Part shown: piece by piece, positions 16,429 to 25,309 of the stretch
Layout of the letters: every line of letters begins with the position of its first letter
Position numbering within the stretch: the first letter of the stretch is position 1
Assembly: GCF_003575975.1 (NCBI RefSeq)
Contig: NZ_QQXK01000028.1
Span: 1-52,746 of the forward strand
DNA length: 52,746 bases
Direction: 5' to 3'
DNA from: Galactobacter valiniphilus
GTDB taxonomy: Bacteria > Actinomycetota > Actinomycetes > Actinomycetales > Micrococcaceae
Notes under the pieces: model-generated
Database searches by the model: none
Seen by the model: only the letters and a program-made list of their open reading frames with translations
What the model was told of the DNA's origin: nothing
Position numbers and translations under genes: made by a program

Positions 16429-16905
16429 CTAGAGGCAGAAGATGTTCAGCCCGAGTTCGGGGTCCAGCTCCTTCTCGAGCGGCACCTCGGACACGGTCAC
16501 AAAGAACTCGCCGGCCCCGCGCACCCAGGCCTCCTTGAGGTGCCCGGCGATCGCCGAGTAGTCCTGCCGGCCCAGCGTGGTGTGGATGTGGATGAGCGTC
16601 GTCTCGCCCTTGACCGCGATGTTGCCCTGCAGGCCCGCGATCTCCATCTGCTCGTCGAACTCGCGGTCCACGTAGGTGAGGGCGTCCGGGTCGCGGAAGA
16701 GGAGGGTGGCGCGGCCGACCGCGCCGATCCCGCGGATGGCGCCGCCGCGGATGCCTTGGGTTACTGCGAAGTCCGTCAGCGCCGCGATGACCTCCTCGCC
16801 CGTCTTCACGCTGACCACGTGGTTGGGGCCGCCGATGTGGCGCGCTGACCAGGTGGCGCCGTGCACGGCGGGGGCGGGGGTGGGGTGCTGTCCGGTGGGC
16901 TGCAT
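16429..16905 (-). CDS. PPC/DUF296-domain protein
   Basis: 158 aa from ATG 16905, chosen because CGGAGG lies 9 nt before it; a longer reading from 16941 is open but lacks this signal. The family core is IRGGAIRGIGAVGRATLLFRD, then HIHTTLGRQDYSAIAGHL and FFVTVSEVPLEKELDPE. In plants this domain pairs with AT-hooks; bacterial members are stand-alone trimers whose function is unclear. No AT-hook is seen. Confidence 0.85.
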   Translation of the reverse strand: MQPTGQHPTPAPAVHGATWSARHIGGPNHVVSVKTGEEVIAALTDFAVTQGIRGGAIRGIGAVGRATLLFRDPDALTYVDREFDEQMEIAGLQGNIAVKGETTLIHIHTTLGRQDYSAIAGHLKEAWVRGAGEFFVTVSEVPLEKELDPELGLNIFCL

Positions 16906-16991
16906 GTCAGCCGTCCTCCGATTCTGCGCACGCTGGCGCATCAGTCGGGTGAACCCTCATCGTGGCCCGGAAGGCGGGGAGAGTCAATCAC

Positions 16992-17054
16992 TGCCCGACG
17001 GCGCGTGGTGACGTGAGGCCGTGCCGTCGCCTCACCGGGGGGTGAGGCGACGGC
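16992..17054. repeat. Dispersed motif plus hairpin between divergent genes
   Basis: TGCCCGACGGCGCGTGGT at 16992-17009 is an exact 18-bp copy of the motif repeated at 37051 and 37077. It is followed by a perfect hairpin, GCCGTCGCCTCACC (17023-17036), loop GGGG, complement 17041-17054. Both lie between the PPC gene (minus) and the UvrA-like gene (plus). Confidence 0.6.
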
Positions 17055-17133
17055 CCCACGGGGCGCGGGTGGCTCGGGTCGCCGCGGGGCCCACCCGGGC
17101 GAGCCGGCGCCGTTGGGCCCTAGGCTTCGTGCC

Positions 17134-19767
17134 ATGGGGAAGCGCAAGCAGCCGGCAAACATCGAGGTCCGCGGTGCGCGGGTCAACAACCTCAAGCACG
17201 TGGACGTCGACGTCCCGCTGAACTCCTTTGTCGGCGTGACGGGCGTGAGCGGCTCGGGGAAGTCCTCGCTGGCGCTCGGGGTGCTCTATGCGGAGGGCTC
17301 GCGGCGCTACCTCGACGGCCTCTCCAGCTACCAGCGCCGCCGCATCAACCAGGCCCAGGCGCCGCGCGTCGACTCCGTGGAGCATGTGCCGGCCGCGCTG
17401 GCCCTGCGCCAGCGCCCGCCGGCGCCCGGCCCGCGCTCCTCCGTGGCGACGCTCTCCGAGGTCGGCGCCGTGCTGCGCCTGAGCATGAGCCGCCTCGGCT
17501 CGCACCTGTGTCCCGAAGGCCACCCCGTCGCGGCGACGCCGGCGGCTTGGGCCTCGGAGCGCCTCGTCTGCCCCGTGGACGGGCTCGAGTTCCATCTGCC
17601 CTCCGCGGAGTCCTTCTCCTCCGCGTCCCTCGGGGCCTGCCCTCGCTGTCAGGGGCTGGGGCAGGTCTCCGAGGTGGATCGCGGCGCGCTCATCCCCGAC
17701 CCGAGCCTGACCCTGGACCAGGGCGCCGTGGCGCCCTGGCGCCTCACGGGGCGCAAGCACATGCCGGTGGTCGCTAAGGAGCTCGGGGTGCGCACCGACG
17801 TTCCGTTCGAGGAGCTCACGCCGCGCGAGCAGGAGATCGTCCTGGACGGCCCCACCACCAAGCGCCACGTGGTCATCACGAGCAAGAACGGCCGCGCCTT
17901 CGAGATGGACGCCGTCTACGAGTCGGCCGTGCAATCCGTGCTGAGCCTCGGCACCAGCGCGCGGTCCTCTGGGGAGCGCCACGGCGCCGACCGCTTCCTG
18001 ATCTGGGCGCCCTGCTCCGAGTGCGGGGGCTCCGGCCTGGGCCCCGCCGCCCGCACCTCCACGCTGCTCGGCCGCACCCTGCCGCAGCTCCTCGCGCTGC
18101 CGCTCGAGGCCCTGCCGGGCTTCAGCCAGGAACTGCGCGACGCCGCCTCCGAAGGCTCGGATGCGCCCCGCACCTCCGGCGCTGGGCACGATGGCGGTGC
18201 CCCGGCCGGAGCGGCCGGATCTCCCGTCCCGTTCGCGCCAGGCGACTCCGAGCCCCCGGCCGCCGCCGATCTCCCGGCACTCAACCAGGAGCCGGCCGCC
18301 CACCTGGGCGCGGAGCTGCTCCGCGCCGTCGAGCCCTTGCTCCGTCTGGGTCTCGGCTACCTCTCCCCGGACCGGCGCGGCGAGACGCTTTCGACGGGCG
18401 AGCGGCAACGCATGGAGCTCGCCGCCACCGCGATGCGCAGGACCACCGGCATGCTCTACGTCCTCGACGAGCCGACCGTGGGGCTGCACCCCGAGGCGGT
18501 GGCGGGGCTCGTGGGGGTCATGGATTCCATCGTGGAGCAGGGGAACTCCCTCGTGGTGGTGGACCACGACGTCGCCGTGCTCAAGGCGGCCGACCAGCTC
18601 ATCGAGGTGGGCCCGGGCGCCGGCCGCCACGGCGGCACCATCACGGCACAGGGCACGCCGGCCCAGCTCGAGGCGGACCCGCACTCGGTGACCGGGCCGT
18701 ACCTCGCTGGTGGCGCGTCGGTGGTGCTCGGCCCGTCCCTCGCGCCGCCTCCGGAGAGCGAATGGCTGAACATGCGCGTGTCGGAATACTTGTCGCTGCG
18801 GGACATTGATTTGCGCCTCCCGCTCGGCCGAATCAGCGTCATCACGGGGGTCTCGGGGGCCGGAAAGTCAGCGCTGATCGTCGACTCGCTCGTGCCGGGC
18901 ATCGAGTCCATGCTCAGTGAGGCACGCAAGCCGGCCTGGGTGCAGTCGCTGAGCGTTCCGGGGCTGACGCGCCTCGTCGTGGCGGACTCGACGCCCATCG
19001 GCGCGAACGCCCGCTCCACCCCGGCCACCTACAGCGGCGTCTTCGACGAGGTGCGCAAGCGCTACGCCGCCACGGACGAGGCGAAGGCCCGGGGCTGGGG
19101 TGCTAGCTGGTTCTCCTACAACACCGCCAAGGGCGGGCGCTGCCCCGAGTGCGAGGGCCTCGGCGAGCTCTCGCTCGACCTGCAATACCTGCCGGACCTG
19201 GAGATGGTCTGCCCCGTCTGCCACGGGCTGCGCTACACCGACCAGACGCGCGAGGTGCTGCTGGACGGCCTCGACGTCGCCGCCTTCCTCAAGCAGACCA
19301 TCGAGGACGCCGAGGCGAACTGGACCGGCAGCGCCAAGGGCCGCAAGACCCTGCGCTCGCTCATCGAGGTGGGCCTCGGCTACCTGACCCTCGGCGAGGC
19401 AACGCCCGCACTCTCCGGCGGGGAGTCCCAAAGGCTGCGCCTCGCGACCGAGCTGGGGCGGGGTCAGGACGGCGGGATCTTCGTGTTCGACGAGCCGGGC
19501 ATCGGCCTGCACCCGAGGGACGTCGCCACGCTCGTGGGCGTGCTGCGCAGCCTCGTGGCCGCGGGCGGCACGGTCATCGTGATCGAGCACGACCTCGACC
19601 TCATCGCCAACGCCGACTGGATCGTCGACGTGGGCCCCGGCGGCGGGGACCAGGGTGGCCGCATCATCGCCGAGGGGACGGTGCGGCAGGTGCTCGCCGG
19701 CGCTCCCGGTACCGAGGGTTCCGTCATCGCTCCGTGGTTACGCGCGCACCTCGGGGTGGGCGGCTAA
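17134..19767 (+). CDS. UvrA-like excinuclease ABC-type ATPase (UvrA paralogue)
   Basis: 877 aa, shorter than housekeeping UvrA (about 950). Two ABC modules: Walker A GVSGSGKSS near residue 40 and GVSGAGKSA near 575, signatures LSTGERQRMELA and LSGGESQRLRLA, Walker B YVLDEPTVGLHP and FVFDEPGIGLHP. Zinc-finger cysteines occur as CPRCQGLG and CPECEGLG...CPVCHGLRY. The UvrB-binding region is reduced, and a Gly/Ala/Pro-rich spacer lies at about 345-385. This pattern fits class-II UvrA proteins, linked to drug or DNA-damage tolerance. No UvrB/C gene is near. Substrate unknown. Confidence 0.88.
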   Translation: MGKRKQPANIEVRGARVNNLKHVDVDVPLNSFVGVTGVSGSGKSSLALGVLYAEGSRRYLDGLSSYQRRRINQAQAPRVDSVEHVPAALALRQRPPAPGPRSSVATLSEVGAVLRLSMSRLGSHLCPEGHPVAATPAAWASERLVCPVDGLEFHLPSAESFSSASLGACPRCQGLGQVSEVDRGALIPDPSLTLDQGAVAPWRLTGRKHMPVVAKELGVRTDVPFEELTPREQEIVLDGPTTKRHVVITSKNGRAFEMDAVYESAVQSVLSLGTSARSSGERHGADRFLIWAPCSECGGSGLGPAARTSTLLGRTLPQLLALPLEALPGFSQELRDAASEGSDAPRTSGAGHDGGAPAGAAGSPVPFAPGDSEPPAAADLPALNQEPAAHLGAELLRAVEPLLRLGLGYLSPDRRGETLSTGERQRMELAATAMRRTTGMLYVLDEPTVGLHPEAVAGLVGVMDSIVEQGNSLVVVDHDVAVLKAADQLIEVGPGAGRHGGTITAQGTPAQLEADPHSVTGPYLAGGASVVLGPSLAPPPESEWLNMRVSEYLSLRDIDLRLPLGRISVITGVSGAGKSALIVDSLVPGIESMLSEARKPAWVQSLSVPGLTRLVVADSTPIGANARSTPATYSGVFDEVRKRYAATDEAKARGWGASWFSYNTAKGGRCPECEGLGELSLDLQYLPDLEMVCPVCHGLRYTDQTREVLLDGLDVAAFLKQTIEDAEANWTGSAKGRKTLRSLIEVGLGYLTLGEATPALSGGESQRLRLATELGRGQDGGIFVFDEPGIGLHPRDVATLVGVLRSLVAAGGTVIVIEHDLDLIANADWIVDVGPGGGDQGGRIIAEGTVRQVLAGAPGTEGSVIAPWLRAHLGVGG

Positions 19768-19779
19768 GCGCCTGGACGC

Positions 19780-19825
19780 ACGACGCCGCGTGACCGGCCC
19801 GGGTGGGCCGACCACGCGGCGTCGT
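19780..19825 (+). terminator. Terminator after the UvrA-like gene
   Basis: ACGACGCCGCGTG (19780-19792) pairs exactly with CACGCGGCGTCGT (19813-19825), with a further CGGCCC/GGGCCG stem inside the loop. It begins 12 bp after the stop. Confidence 0.75.
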
Positions 19826-19879
19826 CGCTTGGGGCGGCTCAGGCCGCGACGGCGGCAGCTGCGCGCAGCTCGCGAGCGG

Positions 19880-20192
19880 AACCGGCCCGCAGGCCGCGCT
19901 GTACTCGGAGATGTTCCCGGCCTCGGTGCGCTTCTCCGGCGTCTCGATCTCCTACGCCCTCGGCGCGATCCTGGGCGGCGCGTTCGCCCCGATGATCGCC
20001 ACGGCGCTCGTGCAGGCCACAGGCTACATCAACTCGGTGGCCGCGTACATCGCCGGCATGACGGTGATCTCGCTGATCGCCGTGTCCCTCGTCCGCGACC
20101 GCAGCGGCATCAACCTCTCTCCGTCCAACCAGGCGGAGCAGGAGACCGGCGCCCTCGTGATGTCCCCGGCGCCTGAAGCGGCGCGGGTCTGA
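19880..20192 (+). pseudogene. C-terminal remnant of an MHS-family MFS transporter
   Basis: About 100 residues remain, starting GPQAALYSEMFPASVRFSG, the loop and last helices of metabolite:H+ symporters (ShiA/ProP-like), then ALGAILGGAFAPMIATALV and a hydrophilic tail ending AARV. Upstream sequence in this frame (19803-19880) is not homologous and is occupied by the UvrA terminator, so some 300 N-terminal residues are gone. A terminator-like hairpin (20250-20282) still follows it. Confidence 0.8.
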
Positions 20193-20249
20193 TCTGAGGC
20201 GCGACCGCGCGGCTCACAGCTGATGGGCAGGAGCGGCGCGGCGACATGG

Positions 20250-20282
20250 GCGGGGCGGGGGACCGGTGGTTCCCCGCCCCGC
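20250..20282 (+). terminator. Terminator of the MFS remnant
   Basis: GCGGGGCGGGG (20250-20260) pairs with CCCCGCCCCGC (20272-20282) and is followed by TTTC. No gene was found in the rest of 20193-20416. Confidence 0.6.
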
Positions 20283-20416
20283 TTTCGCGTGTGGCGGGCG
20301 GTCCGAGCGGGTGGGCCGCTGGGCCGGCGGGCCATTGCGCCGCGGCCGGGGTTCGGGTCCGTGCTTGGGTGAGCGTGGTCCCCGCGGGCCGAGGCGCCGG
20401 GCAGCTGCACCTGGGG

Positions 20417-22855
20417 TTACAAGCCGTGTTCTTGGTGGGCCAGGTGATGGTGGAAGGGGCAGAGCAGCACGGCCTGCTCGACGTCGGTGGGGCCGCCCAG
20501 GCGCCACGGGTCCAGGTGGTGGGCCTCGCAGAAGGCGGCCGGGAGCGCGCAGCCCGGCGCTTGGCAGTGCAGATCGCGGGCCATGAGTGCCTTGCGTTGG
20601 TGCGTGGAGAAGAGGCGCTGAGCGCGGCCGAGCCGGAGCGGGTGCCCGGCCTCGTCCGAGGCCATGAACTGCACGGCGCCGCCGCAGACCAGGTGGGCCA
20701 CACGGGTGAGCGAGACGAGCTGCTGCGTGTGCGGCATCCAGGCCGCGACGCCCAGAACGGCGCGCAGCGGATCGATGGGAACGGCCTTCGCGGACGGTGC
20801 GTGCACTTGCGGGTTCGGAAGCGCGGGAGCCCGTTGTCCCGCCGGGCCCTCCAAGGCAGGGCTCCGCCCTGGTGCCTGTCGGAGGTCCGAGTCGAGTTCG
20901 CTTGGGCTTCCGGCTGCGGCTGGCTCTTCAGGGAGCGCACCCCACCCGCGATCGGCGAAGGTTGCCGGATCGAAGGGATCGGGCTCATCGGCCGGGGCGT
21001 TGTCCCCGGCCCAGCTGTCGCTCGCCTGGTTCCACTCGGCTGTCCACCCGGCTCCCGCGAAGTTGCGGGGGTCGAAGGGGTCGTCCGGGTCCGGCCCGAG
21101 CCCCGTGTGCTCCGGGGCGGCCCAGGTGCTGGGTGGAGGTGCGGGGGAGCCACGCGTTTCGTCCGGTCCGCCGGTCAGGCTTGGTCCGTGGGGTCTGCTC
21201 GTCCGGTTCGCTTTGCTGGGGTCGCCGCTCGGAGGCGCGTGGCCGGTGCTGTCGCCGGAGGGTCCGTCGAAGAGGGTGCCGGACGCTTCACCGGAGGTGC
21301 ACTCCGATCGGTCCGCCCTCGGAGGGGACCAGAAACCACCTGAAGGCACTGGTGGTGACCAGGCCCCAGCCGGCGGTTGGCCAGGGGGATGCTCTTCCGG
21401 GGAACCGATTGCGGTGTCGTTGGTGGCCTCCGTGGGGTCGTCGCCCGCAGCGGCAGCGAACGCGGTCGCGGTGGTGAGCACCAAGAGGGTGGGAGCGGCG
21501 CCCCCGACGCTCGGGGCATCGGATCCGGCCGCGTACCGCGCGACGACCGCGGCCAGGGCGTCGAAGCGGCGCTGGGCGGCGGTCCGACCGTCGTTGCCCG
21601 CTTGCGCGGAGGTTGGCGCGGCGTCAGTGGCGGGGCCGGTGCCCTGCTCGGGTGAGGGCGCGGTCTCGCGCTGGGCGCTCGGCGAGGTCATGGCGTCCAG
21701 CAGGGTCTTGAACTGCGCGCCCTCGAAGGCCGGGGCCAGGCCGCTGAGCCGCCACATGCCGTTGGCCTGCTGCGTGAGGTGCAGGTACCGGGCCTGGCGC
21801 TGCTTGCGCTCGTCGGGCTCGAGGCCGTCCGGGTCCAGAAACGCCGCCCAGAGCTTGGCCTGGTCCCGCAGCGCGACGGGGCGGAGCCGGTGAGCGTCCA
21901 GGCTACCGCGGCCCGAGGCCACCGGCGTCACGAGGCCGCGTGAAGCAGCTCCGCTACCACCGGGGGTGCCGGGGGAGCCCGGGGTGCCGCCGGCGCCGTC
22001 ATGTCCGGCTGCGCCACCTTCGCCGGCCGAGCCACCTTCGCCGGGCGAGCCGGATGCGCGGCCTGCTTGGTTCAGGGCCTCGGCGACGGCCTCCGGCATG
22101 GTGCCGTGGGCGCCAGCCGTGGCCGCTCCCACCAGTGCGGCTTCCGCGGCCGCGAGGGCCTCGGGGTCCAGGCGCCGGTGATCGCTCGGGAGGCCCTGCG
22201 TGATGGTGCGGGCCTGCTCAGCGCTGATCTCCCCGGACTGCACTGCCTCTGCGAGCACCGGATAGCGCGGCGGGAGCTCCCCGGCCGAGAAGCCCTGGCG
22301 GGGCGCGGTGGACTCCGCGATGTCAACGAGGGCATGGGCGCTCGCCGTGCCGAGCCCGAGCACGTGTTCCAAGGTCACCCGGACGGAGGGGTAGCCCAGC
22401 TGCTTGTGAAGGGGCCCCGCGCTGGTCGACGGCGGGCGCACCAGGAGTTCCCGGGCGACGGCCGTCTGCAGGCCGGCGACGGTGCGGGTCAGCGCGCCGA
22501 GCGCGGACAGGGCATCCCGCAGCTCACTCGGCGTCAGAGAGGCCGAATGCTCCTGGACGGTGGCCAGCGCCACGGACGCGCCCTGGGCAGCTGCTCCGAG
22601 AGACTCCACGGCTGCCGCGCGGCCACTGGGCGACACGGGTTCGGGACGTGGCTCGGCCTCCTCTGGGGCCGGGCGCACCGGCTGGCTGACCTGGGCCCCC
22701 TGCCAATCCGCGAGGAAGCGCGCGAGCAGACCGGTCCAGGCCCGCTCCTCGGCGGGGGAGAGCACCGCGGCGAACTCCTCCGGGGGAGCGGCGGCCACGC
22801 GCCGGAGTGCGAGCACCGCGGGCGCCGTTTCGCGCCCGAATGGCTGATCCGCCAT
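20417..22855 (-). CDS. DUF222-domain HNH endonuclease-like protein (13E12 type)
   Basis: 812 aa, against 400-550 for most relatives. An N-terminal DUF222 region (about residues 85-290, with GYPSVRVTLEHVLGLGTASAHALVDIA and EISAEQARTI) precedes a long Pro/Gly/Ser/Asp-rich middle (about 485-690). A C-terminal HNH nuclease follows (about 765-808): CQAPGC, EAHHLDPWRLGGPTDVEQAV and CPFHHHLAH. The protein ends six residues after the last HNH histidine, whereas relatives usually run on further, so the tail may be lost. This family is multicopy in many Actinobacteria; the DNA target is unknown. Confidence 0.85.
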   Translation of the reverse strand: MADQPFGRETAPAVLALRRVAAAPPEEFAAVLSPAEERAWTGLLARFLADWQGAQVSQPVRPAPEEAEPRPEPVSPSGRAAAVESLGAAAQGASVALATVQEHSASLTPSELRDALSALGALTRTVAGLQTAVARELLVRPPSTSAGPLHKQLGYPSVRVTLEHVLGLGTASAHALVDIAESTAPRQGFSAGELPPRYPVLAEAVQSGEISAEQARTITQGLPSDHRRLDPEALAAAEAALVGAATAGAHGTMPEAVAEALNQAGRASGSPGEGGSAGEGGAAGHDGAGGTPGSPGTPGGSGAASRGLVTPVASGRGSLDAHRLRPVALRDQAKLWAAFLDPDGLEPDERKQRQARYLHLTQQANGMWRLSGLAPAFEGAQFKTLLDAMTSPSAQRETAPSPEQGTGPATDAAPTSAQAGNDGRTAAQRRFDALAAVVARYAAGSDAPSVGGAAPTLLVLTTATAFAAAAGDDPTEATNDTAIGSPEEHPPGQPPAGAWSPPVPSGGFWSPPRADRSECTSGEASGTLFDGPSGDSTGHAPPSGDPSKANRTSRPHGPSLTGGPDETRGSPAPPPSTWAAPEHTGLGPDPDDPFDPRNFAGAGWTAEWNQASDSWAGDNAPADEPDPFDPATFADRGWGALPEEPAAAGSPSELDSDLRQAPGRSPALEGPAGQRAPALPNPQVHAPSAKAVPIDPLRAVLGVAAWMPHTQQLVSLTRVAHLVCGGAVQFMASDEAGHPLRLGRAQRLFSTHQRKALMARDLHCQAPGCALPAAFCEAHHLDPWRLGGPTDVEQAVLLCPFHHHLAHQEHGL

Positions 22856-23102
22856 GGTCCACCCCCCTCAGCACTGAGAAGCCTTGCCTTCGATCCAGCG
22901 TGGGCCCACCCCCTGACAAGAAGTCCCTCAAAACGGCCCGAATCGAGCCTTCGTCGAAAGGTATTTGCGAAGAATGTTTGAGGGGAGCGCGGGGGCGCGG
23001 GCGTGCGGCGAAGGGTCCGGTGTCGGAGTCAGTGGGCGGAGTCTGACGCCCGGCGCGGCCCCCGGTCCCGGCGGCGGTCCCAAACTCGCCTTGCGGCGCC
23101 CC
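22856..23102. other. Intergenic region, nothing recognised
   Basis: 247 bp between the HNH gene (start at 22855, minus) and the acetyltransferase stop. It should hold the HNH promoter. No repeat, hairpin or RNA gene was recognised. Confidence 0.4.
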
Positions 23103-23630
23103 TCAGCCCCTCCGCAGGAGCAGGCTGTCGCCGTGGTCGGCGTCGGTCTCGACCACGCCGGTGCGCTCGAACCCGAGCCGCGAGGCCACCCCGAGCGAGG
23201 CCTCGTTCCACTCGCGCACCGTGGCCCATACCGTCCCGAGCCCCGACGCCTCGCCCCACGCCAGCACGGCGCGCGCCGCCTCCGTCGCGTAGCCGCGCCC
23301 CCGCACGGAGGCGAGCAACTCGTACGAGATCTCCACGGCCTCCGGCCGCTCTGGCACGCCCCCGGCGAGCAGGCCGCAGTAGCCGATCACGGCGCCGTCG
23401 TGCCGCGTCATCACGCTGAGCAGCCCTCGCCCGGCCTCCACGGGCTCCAGCGCGATCGCCTCCGCGAGCTCGGCCTCGCTCGGATGCCCCTCCGCGTCGA
23501 GGCGCCGATGCGCCGGGACGCGCGGATCGCGCTCCTCCCAGAGGGCATGCACGAGGGCGGCGTCCCCCGGCACGCGGCGCCGCAGGACCAGGCGGGGCGT
23601 CACCAGCGGGAGGGCCGAGTCCGGATGCAT
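23103..23630 (-). CDS. GNAT-family N-acetyltransferase (RimJ/RimL type)
   Basis: 175 aa from ATG 23630 (MHPDSALPLVTPRLVLRR). TPRLVLR at the N-terminus and the acetyl-CoA loop SVRGRGYATEAARAVLAWG mark the RimJ/RimL-like group. NEASLGVASRLGFERTG is the usual C-terminal helix and strand. It transfers acetyl to an amine; the substrate is unknown. No clear ribosome site is seen, and a longer reading from 23669 is open. Confidence 0.87.
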   Translation of the reverse strand: MHPDSALPLVTPRLVLRRRVPGDAALVHALWEERDPRVPAHRRLDAEGHPSEAELAEAIALEPVEAGRGLLSVMTRHDGAVIGYCGLLAGGVPERPEAVEISYELLASVRGRGYATEAARAVLAWGEASGLGTVWATVREWNEASLGVASRLGFERTGVVETDADHGDSLLLRRG

Positions 23631-23793
23631 GCGGACACTGTCGCACCCGGCCCGCCCGGCGCCAAGCACCGACGGGTACCGGGAGGTCGGGGCCAGCGCC
23701 GGCGGATGCCGGGCGTCGCCGCGCGAGCCCCCGCGGACACGGCTCGCTCACCGCGTCACCCTCCGTTCATCATCGACACGTACGCTCACCGGC

Positions 23794-25068
23794 ATGAACC
23801 AGTCGCCCGCCCTGCAGCGCCGCCTCGGCCCCCTCGACGCCGTAGCGATCGGCCTGGGCTCGATGCTCGGCGCCGGCATCTTCTCGGCGCTGAGCCCCGC
23901 GGCGGCAGCGGCCGGCTGGGGGATGCTCGCGGGCCTCGCCGTGGCCGGCATTGTCGCCTTCTGCAACGCCACCTCCTCGGCTCAGCTCGCCGCGCAGTAC
24001 CCCACCTCGGGCGGCACATACGTCTACGGCCGCGAGCGCCTGGGGGAGTGGTTCGGCTTCGCCGCCGGGTGGGCGTTTGTCATCGGCAAAACAGCCTCGG
24101 CCGCAGCGATGGGCTTCGTCTTCTCCGCGTACCTGGCCCCGCCCGGCTGGGAGAAACCGCTCGCATGCGCGGCCGTCGCTGCCCTCAGCCTCATCAACGT
24201 CTTCGGCATCACCCGCACGGCCCTCGCCACCAAGGTGCTGCTCGCGCTCACGCTCGCGGCGCTCGCCGTCGTGGTGGTGATCGGCTGGAACCGGCCGGCC
24301 GCTCCGGCCCAGGCGAGCGACGTCGTGCCCTCCCTGCCCGGCGTGCTCCAGGCCGCCGCCTTCCTGTTCTTCGCGTTCGCCGGGTATGCGCGCCTGGCCA
24401 CGATGGGCGAGGAGGTGCGCGAACCGGCCCGCACCATCCCCCGCGCGATCACGCTAGCGCTCTTCCTGGCGCTCGGCGTGTATGCGCTCGTGGCCGTCAC
24501 CGCGCTGCGCGCGCTCGGCCCGTCGGGCCTCGCCGGATCGGCGGCCCCGCTGGCCGCCGTCGCTTCTATGCCCGACGCCGCATGGTCGGGAATCGCCGTC
24601 ACGATCGGCGCCGTCGCGGCGGCCCTGGGCGCGCTCCTCGCGCTCATCGCCGGCATCGGGCGCACGAGCCTCGCGATGGCGCGCGAGGACGATCTTCCGC
24701 GCTGGCTCGCCGCCGTGCATCCGCGCTTCGGCACGCCGCACCGCGCGGAACTGCTGCTCGGCGCCGTGGTCTGCGCCGTCATCCTGGTGAGCGATGTGCG
24801 CGGGGCGATCGGCTTCTCGAGCGCCGGCGTGCTCCTCTACTACCTCGTCGCCAACGCGGCGGCGTGGACGCAGACGCCCGAGCATCGGCGCTACCCCCGC
24901 GCCCTGCAGGCGCTCGGCGCGGTGGGCTGCCTCGCCCTGGCGTTTGCCCTGCCGCCGGCCTCCTGGCTCGGGGCGATCGGCGTCCTCGCCGTGGGGCTGG
25001 TCTACCGCTGGGCTCGGCTGCGGCTCAGCGGCGGGTCAGGTACTCGGGCGTCGCGTACCGCGCCTTGA
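23794..25068 (+). CDS. APC-superfamily amino acid permease
   Basis: A 424-aa protein with about twelve hydrophobic segments. The N-terminal LGPLDAVAIGLGSMLGAGIF and the EPARTIPRAI loop are family signatures. It imports or exchanges amino acids or polyamines using an ion gradient; specificity cannot be read. Sequence before the ATG has no ribosome site, and TACGCT (23781-23786) could be a -10 for a near-leaderless transcript. Its 3' end overlaps the convergent TetR remnant by 44 bp. Confidence 0.88.
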   Translation: MNQSPALQRRLGPLDAVAIGLGSMLGAGIFSALSPAAAAAGWGMLAGLAVAGIVAFCNATSSAQLAAQYPTSGGTYVYGRERLGEWFGFAAGWAFVIGKTASAAAMGFVFSAYLAPPGWEKPLACAAVAALSLINVFGITRTALATKVLLALTLAALAVVVVIGWNRPAAPAQASDVVPSLPGVLQAAAFLFFAFAGYARLATMGEEVREPARTIPRAITLALFLALGVYALVAVTALRALGPSGLAGSAAPLAAVASMPDAAWSGIAVTIGAVAAALGALLALIAGIGRTSLAMAREDDLPRWLAAVHPRFGTPHRAELLLGAVVCAVILVSDVRGAIGFSSAGVLLYYLVANAAAWTQTPEHRRYPRALQALGAVGCLALAFALPPASWLGAIGVLAVGLVYRWARLRLSGGSGTRASRTAP

Positions 25069-25306
25069 GGCAGTCGAGGAGCCCGTCCATGGTGCTCTCC
25101 AGCGGGACTTCTTCGGAGAAGAGCAGGTCAACGGGGTAGAGGCCTACGGGCGTCGCGGTGCCCTGCACCATGCCGCGGAACTCCTCCGTGACCGTCGCCA
25201 GGTCCACCCCGGCCTCCTCGGCGATGAGCTCGAGGGTCACGTCAATCCGGGGCCTTCGCGCGAACGCGGGCCCGCGCGCACCGGCGCAAGGCGCGATGAG
25301 GCGCAC
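25025..25306 (-). pseudogene. TetR-family regulator remnant with internal deletion
   Basis: A 93-aa frame. It contains part of an N-terminal helix-turn-helix (TLELIAEEAGVDLATVTEEF), then jumps to a C-terminal piece ending LKARYATPEYLTRR. Both parts resemble the intact TetR at 28709-29368 (LELLAEESGTPLDALRAQY and RRFATPGYLASRAA), which has about 120 residues between them. The middle is therefore deleted. The sequence before residue ~20 is not TetR-like. Confidence 0.7.
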
Positions 25307-25309
25307 TAC

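Noticed and set aside
20110-21343. Long open frames on both strands across the HNH gene and similar long frames opposite many other genes
   Set aside because: They are by-products of very high GC content; their sequences are Arg/Gly/Ala/Pro-rich with no family motifs, and the opposite frame has clear domains.
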